Positions 57,253-64,000 of a stretch of 64,000 nucleotides of DNA are shown piece by piece. The notes beneath the pieces are model-generated. The model had not been told where the DNA came from and did no database searches. It worked only from the letters and a program-made list of their open reading frames with translations. The position numbers were made by a program, and so were the translations under genes. This stretch comes from Inonotus obliquus (Eukaryota > Basidiomycota > Agaricomycetes > Hymenochaetales > Hymenochaetaceae): contig JAJHTX010000008.1 of assembly GCA_032164295.1 (NCBI GenBank), forward strand, positions 1,798,001-1,862,000. The letters are read 5' to 3'. Within the stretch, counting starts at the first letter, position 1. Each line of letters begins with the position of its first letter.

Positions 57253-57585
57253 AACTTATGCACTATGAGAATTTCTACTGTACCAACAAGCGCGTGCCAA
57301 GGGTGGCCCACACAGCAGGCGAATTACCGTACTCAATGCACACATGTGTTTGTCCGCAATACGGTACCCTATGGACAGCCACCACGCTTTCTTGGCGTAT
57401 TGTGCAACTTCTATGGCCCTGTCCAGCCACAAACAATGAAATCCGTAAAAGGACATGAGCTCGAAAGGGTGGTCATCCACCGCATCTCGCTTGCTCTTTC
57501 CCCTCATCTAGTTACCTTAACGCGGCTTCCAACGATCCTGCTCATTGTCTCCGCACTGATTGCTCTGTCATCTGTATACTGTAAG

Positions 57586-57641
57586 GTCAGTGACATGTGT
57601 CCTCAGTCAAACACATCCTCTTGATATACACGTCGTCACAG
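57586..57641 (+). other. Predicted 5'-UTR intron of HPDKF paralog B
   Basis: The donor gtcagt and acceptor cacag bound 56 bases, and the ATG follows one base after the acceptor. The same arrangement, with a gtcggt donor, is present before paralog C. A donor at gtaagg five bases earlier is possible but not conserved in C. Confidence 0.6.
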
Positions 57642-57642
57642 A

Positions 57643-59859
57643 ATGTTCAATACGAGTCAAGAAATGGATGGCTCCAAGGCGCGTATGGTTCGTAGTGCCG
57701 AACACCGTACGCACCAGACCGAGAATCAACGGACGAAACGTCCGGACAAGGAAGTGCGTCAGAGTCAAAGCCATATTGGAAACGAGGCCTATCCTGCTGC
57801 GCGTAAGGTACACACCACTCTTGGAAAGACGTACGCATATGGCGGTAGACAGCACCCTCCGGCTGAAAAGGGGCTCACGGAGGCAAATACACGTCAGATG
57901 GATGAAGAAGATTCGACGTCGAGTAGTCCAGTCAAGCGCGGGTTAAAGTTTATTTACGATAACTTTATGCCCAGTTGGAGCCTTTTCGATAATAGCCCAC
58001 CGAGTCCATCTCCTTCAAAATGGGGACCGCACGGGTTGCGTGCAACTCCGAGGGCAACCCCTAGGATATCTGCTGACTCGGAGGCTAGGAAAACCCGCTC
58101 ACAGACAGCTTGCTTCGACGAGGATGTGGTTATGGACGATGATATGACCGAAGAAGGATGTCAGCGCCCATCGTCACCTTGCCCTACCTCCAGCCCTGGC
58201 TCTAGTTCCAACTATGGAACCTCGTGCTCGACTATGGGTACGAGCGGAGCGTCCAGCTCCTCTTCGGTGGTGGATGACTCCTTCTCTCGGGAGCGTGTCC
58301 GGACGTTTGTAAAATCGCCAAAGGAATTCAATAGCGGCAAGCAACGCGCTGACGGAAGTGCATACTCTGCTAGTTTTGAAGACTCTTCGTCACCTCCTCG
58401 TTCTGTTCCTCGATTTGGCTCTCGCCCTGGTGCTGCCGGGTCTTCATTCTCGAATCGGGACACCCGTTATGTGCCACCTCCTTCGTGTTCTCATAGGAGT
58501 ACATCTGAGTGGGTACCTCGCTCTCACGTGAATGTCCCTTCAGGGCCCACCTTTGTTAAGCCGACTAAGGATTCCGATGGTGAGAAGCAGCGCGCAGAGT
58601 CCTCCAATCCTTCCGTGAATGCTTGCCCCGAGAGTAAAAAATACTCACCGTCAACACCTCAACACGTTCCTCGTTTTGGTTCCCGCACGTCTTCGTACTT
58701 TGCGAAGGTCAACAATGACACGTCCAACAAAGGGCACTCCGATACTCAAGAGCGTTTGAAAAGTGATGCGAAGGAGCGGGTGCGAGAATGGCTGGAAGAA
58801 TGTGAACGCCGCAAATGCGAGAGAGCCCGTAGGAGAAAAGAAGAAGAGATGCGTGCGCATGAGGCTGAGGAACGCGCACGAGTGCGCAGGCAGGATGAGG
58901 AGGAGAAACGTCGACGCGAGGCTGAGGAATATGAAGAGAGAGCGCGCCAAAGACGTGAACGTGCAGACCCTAATAAGTCTTCCAATAGCGGCAAAGCAGG
59001 GTCCCATGCGCGGTATGAAGACACATCCGGTGACATGTCACAAGAGGATAAATTCAGGATATTTGAAGAGTCGATGAAGGATTTTCGGAGAAGCTATGAA
59101 CGAATGAAAAAGGAGCTCCGGGAGATTGAGGAGCTTCGGAGGATCGAGAATCTCAAATGGGAAAAGGCTGATCGCGAAGCACGGGAGGAGCGAGAGCGTC
59201 AGAGCCGGAGAAAGTTTGAATCCTGCGAGGATACGATTCTGAGGGCCTTGAATAGGATCCATAAGGGGCGAAATTTCAGTAGCTTGGACGAATATGACGA
59301 ATATCGACGTCGGGAGCGGATCGAGAGAGCAAAAAAGGGGGCGCCTTACCGCCCCCCTAACATGTTTGAACGTACACCTTCTCCCATTCGGCTGAGATAC
59401 CCGAAAAATCATTCGCCATTCAGTCGTAAGCGGACCACGTCGTCTGTTCCATCCAAGCCGAGTCCCATTGACTGGTATAAAACCTCGAAAATCCCGCGTT
59501 TGTACTTCAAATGGTACGAGTCTGAATGGACGACCATCAACTCGTCCAACTCTTCTTCTACACTCAACTTCTCAAATGTGCCATGGCCTCTATGCGCCTT
59601 TCCAAAAAGCCCCGAGGAGGTCACGCCGGCGGGAGTGAACAAATTCATGCAAGAATGCCATGTGAAACTTGAAGGAGGACTCGGAATACGTGCAGCAGCG
59701 AAACGAGAGTTGCTGAATTGGCATCCGGATAAGTTCGCAACGCGGGTGATTAGACGTGTTTCGGACGATGCTGAACGTGAGGTGGTTTCAAGGGCTGCGG
59801 ATGTTGTTCAGAAGACTTTGACTGAATTAATGTCTGCTCCTGAAGCCGGCCCGAGTTAA
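57643..59859 (+). CDS. HPDKF-family protein, paralog B
   Basis: A single coding exon encodes 738 aa. The N terminus (YPAARKV, YAYGGRQHPP, then STSSSPVKRGLKFIYDNFMP at 92-110) matches paralogs A and C. A Ser/Pro-rich middle contains the repeated phrase VPRFGSR and the pair FVKSPK/FVKPTK. An Arg/Glu-rich helical region lies at about 365-550. The C-terminal domain begins YFKWYESEWTTIN and VPWPLCAFPKSPEEVT and ends in AAAKRELLNWHPDKFATRV with H694-P695-D696. This last part resembles helix II, HPD loop and helix III of a J-domain and the C terminus of NFKBIL1. If it is a true J-domain it would recruit an Hsp70, but the rest of the J-domain is not evident. The next gene, paralog C, is its tandem duplicate. 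Confidence 0.78.
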   Translation: MFNTSQEMDGSKARMVRSAEHRTHQTENQRTKRPDKEVRQSQSHIGNEAYPAARKVHTTLGKTYAYGGRQHPPAEKGLTEANTRQMDEEDSTSSSPVKRGLKFIYDNFMPSWSLFDNSPPSPSPSKWGPHGLRATPRATPRISADSEARKTRSQTACFDEDVVMDDDMTEEGCQRPSSPCPTSSPGSSSNYGTSCSTMGTSGASSSSSVVDDSFSRERVRTFVKSPKEFNSGKQRADGSAYSASFEDSSSPPRSVPRFGSRPGAAGSSFSNRDTRYVPPPSCSHRSTSEWVPRSHVNVPSGPTFVKPTKDSDGEKQRAESSNPSVNACPESKKYSPSTPQHVPRFGSRTSSYFAKVNNDTSNKGHSDTQERLKSDAKERVREWLEECERRKCERARRRKEEEMRAHEAEERARVRRQDEEEKRRREAEEYEERARQRRERADPNKSSNSGKAGSHARYEDTSGDMSQEDKFRIFEESMKDFRRSYERMKKELREIEELRRIENLKWEKADREAREERERQSRRKFESCEDTILRALNRIHKGRNFSSLDEYDEYRRRERIERAKKGAPYRPPNMFERTPSPIRLRYPKNHSPFSRKRTTSSVPSKPSPIDWYKTSKIPRLYFKWYESEWTTINSSNSSSTLNFSNVPWPLCAFPKSPEEVTPAGVNKFMQECHVKLEGGLGIRAAAKRELLNWHPDKFATRVIRRVSDDAEREVVSRAADVVQKTLTELMSAPEAGPS

Positions 59860-60770
59860 TGAAACCTTCGGTGGCTCACGCCGGTTCTCCTTATATTAAC
59901 TTTTGTCTTTTGAATCAATGTAAAGTCGACTTGGCTCGATCATACAGATTCGGACCTCTATCGTTCTTTCCGGCTTCTCTGAATAGATACTCACTTCATT
60001 AGGCTCTTTTGTTATCTCTCCCACTTACTTCTCCAGCCGTTCGTATATTCGTATTCATTCTCTACTTCATTTCCCGGACTCTAACCTACCTTGAATTATA
60101 TTTTCATCCAGTCTCTGTATCTACTCGATTTTTCTCTTCCTTGAGGTCTGTCTGCTCGAGAGTTTGCTCTGTATAGCTCATGTTACAGTATATACATACA
60201 TAGGACTTGTTTCCGCAAACGCAGGAAATTTAGGTCGGAACTTGAAAAAAATTGATGGATCGCCAATTATTGGGTCACCGGACCGGCGCACTCTGGATTA
60301 CACAAGCATGCTTTATTGGCTGTCCAAACTGTGTGTTCTTTCTTCTTCAGTAACTCCCATCAGTACATAAGGACCACGCCATGACCTTCTGGCACTTGGG
60401 GTTTTAAAGTATTGCTTCGGCGGGCGAATCGCCATAAATTGTGTGCTTTATTCCTTATCATGAGCTTGTTCGAGCTTGTACGTAATTTTGCACGAAAGCG
60501 GCCACACATCACGCTTTCTTGGTTGTGTTATGTTCTGTTGGTGTTCGACCCTGTTCGGGCCACATTCGAATAATTCCGTTAAAAGGGATCGGTTTTGAAG
60601 GCATGGGCAGCCGCCGTCTCTCCTCCAGCTCTACTCCCGTCCTTCATCCAGGCTTCTTCCAGTGGCTTTCCCGTGTTCCTACTGTTTGTCTTTAGACCAT
60701 CTATACTTTAAGGTCGGTAATATTCACTCTCAGCAAAACACACTCTCTTGACATATCTTCGTCATACAGT
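59860..60770. other. Spacer between HPDKF paralogs B and C
   Basis: This 911-bp stretch contains the 3' end of B and the promoter of C. Before C, a pyrimidine-rich leader and the predicted leader intron (60713-60769) are similar to those before B. No gene is seen. Confidence 0.5.
60713..60769 (+). other. Predicted 5'-UTR intron of HPDKF paralog C
   Basis: The donor gtcggt and acceptor tacag bound 57 bases. The ATG follows one base after the acceptor, exactly as in paralog B. Confidence 0.6.
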
Positions 60771-62945
60771 ATGTTTCATACATGGCAGGGTATAGATAAC
60801 ACCGGGGCACGTCTGGCGCGCAGGGCCGAACACCTAAGGCGCCAGACAGAATGGCAACAGATGAGACGCGCGGATAAGGAAGTGCGCCAGAGTCATGAAA
60901 GAAATCAAGATTATCCCGCGATGCGTGTGATACGCTCGAAACACGGAATGGCGTTTGTTTATGCTGGTAAGAAGCGGCCGCCGACGGAACAGGAGCTTGC
61001 GGAGGCCAGGACTCGTCAAATGCAGGCGGCTGAGGCTTCGAGTAGTCCGCTTAAACGCGGATTGAAGTATATCTATGATAACTTTATTCCTAGCTGGGAT
61101 TTCCTGGCGGATGGCGAGACTGCGAGTACATCTGGTCCTCGTACTCCTACGCGGTCGAAAACGCGCAAGTCTTATTCAACTCCGGGAGCGTACCCTGGGA
61201 CGTCTCTTGATTCGGACTCTGACGAGACTCGCTCACAGGCGGCTTGTGTTGATGAGGACGCTACCATGACCGGCAATGGCTACTCGCGTCCTTCGTCGCC
61301 TTGCCCTAGTTCGTTTCCTAACGCTAGGTCCAACACTGGGGCTTCATCCTCACAGACTGGTTCAAACCACGCGTCAAGCTCCTCTTCGGCAAAGAACGAC
61401 CCGTTCTCTCGCGACTTTGCTCCATCCAGGCCTACATTCGTGAAACAACCGAAAGACTCTAAGAAGGATAAAGGCAAGCATCGTAGGTATCCTTGTTTCG
61501 AGTATCATGATGAAGATGCCGCAAACAAGGATGAGATGAGTGATAGGGCATCCTCACCTCCGATGACTCCCCGTTCCGTTCCTCGGTTTGGCTCCAGTTT
61601 CGACAGTACACCCTCTTCCTTTTCGACTCCGTCTACCAGCTATCCCTCGACCCCGTCCTCGTCTTCGAAGGGCCCGTATTTCACTTCTGAGTACGCGGAT
61701 ATGCAAGATCCAGACTATCATTCGTCGCGTCCGCACTTTGTCAAGCCGCCCAAGAGCTCCGAAGGTAGCAAGAAGCACGCTGCTGAGTCTCCTTCTGGAC
61801 GTGCGAGATCTACGAATACAGCTACCGACGACTCGCCGTCGACACCTAGCGGCAGGTTTAACAGTCACAATCGTAGCTACGGTTTTAACGAAACGGATTC
61901 TCAATATGAAACTCCTCACAACAGTAGCAAGTCAACTCCATCTTCCGCAAGGAGTAAGGATCGTTCGAGTCGATCGAAGAACAAAAGTGGGAAGAAGGAA
62001 AGGCGATCCAATGCTGGTCGTACGTCCAGAGAGAGTAAGAAGACTCGGACACGGCGTGACAAAGAAAAGGAGCGCTTGAGGCGTGAAGCAGAGGAAAAGA
62101 AGAAGGAGCGGGAGCAGGAGCGACAACAGCAACGGCAACTCGAATGGGAAGCAGAACGCGCCCGTCGTCAACAAGAACGACTTCGCAAGATCGCAGCGGA
62201 AGAACGACGCGCGTACGAGGCTGAGAACGCCAAACACGTACTCGAGGCGATAGAACGTCAGCACCGCCTCCAAGCTGAGTTCCTAGCGCAGCGTGCGGAG
62301 ATGTTCGCCAACTTCGCGTCTATCCTAGATGAAATCGATAAAAAAGTGCAGGAAGAGTCGGATGAGGCGAAGAGGGAGCAGGCCCGGAAGGATAAAGAGA
62401 TCGAGGACAAGCAGCGAAGGAATAATTACGTACCACCAGTTTTTGGCTTTAAGAATGGGTCTCCCGTATCAGCCTTTGCAGCCAAGGCGACTCGGTTTGA
62501 ATCAAAGAAAGGTTCGGACAACCCACTCGACTACTTCCTATGGTACGAGTCCAAATGGACTAGCATCAACACCTCCACCTCCACCTCCACCTCCACCTCC
62601 ACCTCCTCTTCCTCTTGTGACCCCTCGCTCGAATTCTCGAGCATCCCATGGCCAATATGTCCATTCCCAAAGACCACAGAAGAGGTGACATCCAAAGGCG
62701 TAAAAACTTTCATACAAGAGTGTCTTGTAAGTGGCGAACTTGGGATACGGATGGGGGCAGCTGCGAAGAAGGAGTTGTTGAATTGGCATCCGGATAAGTT
62801 CGCGACGCGGGTGCTTGGGCGTGTTAGGGATGAGGGAGAGCGTGAGGTGGTGAGGATGGCTGCGGATGTTGTGCAGAAGACTTTGACTGAGCTGATGCGT
62901 GCTCCTGAGCCTGAGCCCGAGGCTAGTTCCAGTTCCAGTCAATGA
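60771..62945 (+). CDS. HPDKF-family protein, paralog C
   Basis: A single coding exon encodes 724 aa. The N terminus carries DYPAMRVIRS, the PPTEQELAEARTRQM stretch and the motif SSSPLKRGLKYIYDNFIPSW at 90-109. A TPGAYPGTSLDSDSDE block is shared with paralog A. The Ser/Pro-rich middle has VPRFGS and FVKPPK phrases also present in B, followed by a Lys/Arg/Glu-rich coiled region (about 415-560). The C-terminal domain shows YFLWYESKWTSIN, a Ser-Thr microsatellite, IPWPICPFPKTTEEVT and AAKKELLNWHPDKFATRV with H673-P674-D675. Several shared phrases and the close DNA match in the last 150 bases show that B and C are the most recent duplicates. Function is unknown; the charged helical middle and basic clusters suggest a nuclear or scaffold role. 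Confidence 0.78.
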   Translation: MFHTWQGIDNTGARLARRAEHLRRQTEWQQMRRADKEVRQSHERNQDYPAMRVIRSKHGMAFVYAGKKRPPTEQELAEARTRQMQAAEASSSPLKRGLKYIYDNFIPSWDFLADGETASTSGPRTPTRSKTRKSYSTPGAYPGTSLDSDSDETRSQAACVDEDATMTGNGYSRPSSPCPSSFPNARSNTGASSSQTGSNHASSSSSAKNDPFSRDFAPSRPTFVKQPKDSKKDKGKHRRYPCFEYHDEDAANKDEMSDRASSPPMTPRSVPRFGSSFDSTPSSFSTPSTSYPSTPSSSSKGPYFTSEYADMQDPDYHSSRPHFVKPPKSSEGSKKHAAESPSGRARSTNTATDDSPSTPSGRFNSHNRSYGFNETDSQYETPHNSSKSTPSSARSKDRSSRSKNKSGKKERRSNAGRTSRESKKTRTRRDKEKERLRREAEEKKKEREQERQQQRQLEWEAERARRQQERLRKIAAEERRAYEAENAKHVLEAIERQHRLQAEFLAQRAEMFANFASILDEIDKKVQEESDEAKREQARKDKEIEDKQRRNNYVPPVFGFKNGSPVSAFAAKATRFESKKGSDNPLDYFLWYESKWTSINTSTSTSTSTSTSSSSCDPSLEFSSIPWPICPFPKTTEEVTSKGVKTFIQECLVSGELGIRMGAAAKKELLNWHPDKFATRVLGRVRDEGEREVVRMAADVVQKTLTELMRAPEPEPEASSSSSQ
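62570..62607 (+). repeat. Hexanucleotide microsatellite in coding sequence
   Basis: About six units of acctcc encode a Ser-Thr run within paralog C, between the WYESKW motif and the IPWP motif. Paralogs A and B have shorter, unrelated linkers at this point. Confidence 0.85.
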
Positions 62946-63373
62946 ATCTGGGTCTGGGAGTACGTGTCGATGGCTCTCGGTTTCCCACTTTCTTATAGCT
63001 GATTCAGAGCAAGACTGACAGTTAACTTATAAATATCTCCGATTCTCTTTTTTTTTTTTTCAGTTTGTCGTTCATTTTCATTTTGTCACAGTTTTTTACT
63101 TCTCACATATGCCATCGCCATCCCACTTGTATGCTTCACTCCGAGTCTAGTCTATGTCGCATACTTGGAATAATTGGGGACAGATGGTGGACTAGTCGTA
63201 GTCGTATTCGCAGTGCTTTTGCTTTGTTGTACGTGTGTGAGACTAATAATTGGGCCAAGACAGTGTGATGACGTAATCCAAGCATATCATTTAGCCAAGA
63301 TAACTACTCTCACTTAATAAATATACAGCGATGATTGCCTCCGTCTCCCCTTCTCTCTGCGGCTACTCACAGG
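62946..63373. other. Intergenic spacer
   Basis: This 428-bp stretch holds the 3' end of paralog C and the promoter of the next gene. A run of 14 T is present at about 63048-63060. No other feature is seen. Confidence 0.5.
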
Positions 63374-64000
63374 ATGTCACTCACTACTCACCCTACTCAA
63401 CACCGGAAGCAGAGATGCTCAGCATTCACCCTCCTCGCCACCTCATTCGCTCTCTCTTCTCTTGTCTATGCTGAGCAAAACTTGACACGTGCACAGGTCG
63501 ATATTGTCGTTGAGAGATTGGGCGAGGCTGCTTTACAAAGGTGCGTATCGTGTTGAGCGTATGAGCGTGGCGGACGCATGACGCGCCGGGCTCCTGCTCG
63601 CTAACGTGATGCGCCCCTCATACGCGGACCGATTGAAAATCCTCAACTAACTTTGTTCTCCAGTTGGGAAGTAGGAACACAACTCCAAGCTCTCATCGAA
63701 CTCGACACTCCCTCTTTCTCAGTCCTAAACGATTCCAGTCTTCCACCGTCAACATCAGCACCTCAATCCCTCGACGGTGTCATTCAACTAATAACAGAAG
63801 TAATACACAACAAAACCTCTACAGTCTCTTCCGAGAACTTGTCTGGTCCTCAACCGTTTTGGCCTGAAGACGGAAGTTCGGCTGATCCGCCTAGTAATGG
63901 CGTTGCCGCGATAATTGCGAATTGGACCGGGCAGAGGGTTGTGGATTATGCTGGTGCGGCGGAGGAACAGATGCAGTATTTGTGGGATAGTGTACCGAGG
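63374..64000 (+). CDS. Secreted protein, possibly six-hairpin glycosidase-like (5' part)
   Basis: Exons 63374-63540 and 63664 onward; the frame is still open at the window end, so the gene is truncated. The N terminus has a basic stretch and a hydrophobic core (AFTLLATSFALSSLVYA), a likely signal peptide with cleavage before EQNLT. The mature start (VERLGEAALQSWEVGTQLQALIELDTPSFSV) and the later phrase NGVAAIIANWTGQRVVDYAGAAEEQMQYLWDSVPR fit a helical, tyrosine- and tryptophan-rich secreted protein. I associate this with basidiomycete six-hairpin glycosidase-like proteins, but with only about 167 aa visible this is tentative. The intron (123 bp) is longer than most here. Confidence 0.55.

Larger units (their letters stand above)
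56506..57280. mobile_element. Tc1/mariner-pogo-type element, 775 bp, TA duplication
   Basis: The element starts CAGTGGAAATTCCCATAGTG and ends with the near-perfect reverse complement of that sequence (18 of 20 positions), flanked on both sides by the dinucleotide TA. TA target duplication and CAGT..-type ends fit the Tc1/mariner superfamily, pogo/Fot1 branch. Inside, an ATG at 56832 opens a frame of about 60 codons (MAPIQTRKIC...GLSN) that is Lys/Ser-rich. It might be the start of a transposase or a captured sequence, but no DDE catalytic domain is present. The element is therefore non-autonomous and MITE-like. It lies about 360 bp upstream of HPDKF paralog B. Confidence 0.75.

Noticed and set aside
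1..64000. tRNA genes and CRISPR arrays
   Set aside because: No GGTTCGAATCC-type B box with a foldable cloverleaf was noticed by eye, and no regularly spaced repeats. CRISPR is not expected in a fungus.

Overview
This window is nuclear DNA of a filamentous basidiomycete, most likely an Agaricomycete. The evidence is short spliceosomal introns (mostly 43-66 bp, GT..AG, CTRAY-like branch sites) in almost every gene, a CAP59/CMT1-type GT69 glycosyltransferase, secreted GH7 and GH28 plant-wall enzymes, a Zn2Cys6 regulator, a Crinkler-type N-terminal domain, and a C-terminal HPDKF module that I associate with many uncharacterised agaricomycete proteins. I cannot name the genus. Gene models were built by hand: each splice junction was chosen so that the reading phase carries through and family motifs are restored. 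Family assignments are from memory, not from searches.

Layout. 1-4.1 kb: no recognisable gene. 4.1-7.1 kb and 12.7-15.7 kb: two direct-repeat paralogs of a multi-pass GT2 glycosyltransferase (926 and 924 aa) with identical intron positions, separated by 5.6 kb without a gene. They share a 291-bp stretch with no mismatch inside otherwise diverged coding DNA. 15.7-19.6 kb: another gene-poor stretch. 19.6-34.6 kb: a dense block with a WDR48/Bun107-like WD40 protein (+), a CAP59-like mannosyltransferase (+), an OMA1-like mitochondrial metalloprotease (-), a Zn2Cys6 transcription factor (-) and a serine-rich type I membrane protein (+). 35.5-44.5 kb: a charged orphan protein (-), an HPDKF-family protein carrying HSD instead of HPD (-), mitochondrial elongation factor G (-) and divergent SEC13 (+). 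46.3-53.1 kb: secreted GH7 cellobiohydrolase (+), a small single-pass membrane protein (+), a Crinkler-like protein (+), a WD40 scrap, a decayed 3' end of a rhamnogalacturonase (+) and, tail to tail with it, the intact rhamnogalacturonase (-). 53.1-56.5 kb: no gene, with a strong pyrimidine tract. 56.5-57.3 kb: a 775-bp Tc1/mariner-pogo-type element with TA target-site duplication. 57.6-63 kb: two more HPDKF paralogs in tandem (+). 63.4 kb to the end: the 5' part of a secreted protein.

The genes are individually ordinary housekeeping, cell-surface and wall-degradation functions and do not form an evident pathway. What stands out is family expansion and its traces: gene conversion between the GT2 copies, three HPDKF paralogs of unknown function (each with a predicted 5'-UTR intron, one with a broken HPD), an inverted rhamnogalacturonase relic, and micro-exons in the zinc-cluster regulator and in the OMA1 active site. 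The HPDKF family is the best candidate for undescribed biology here.
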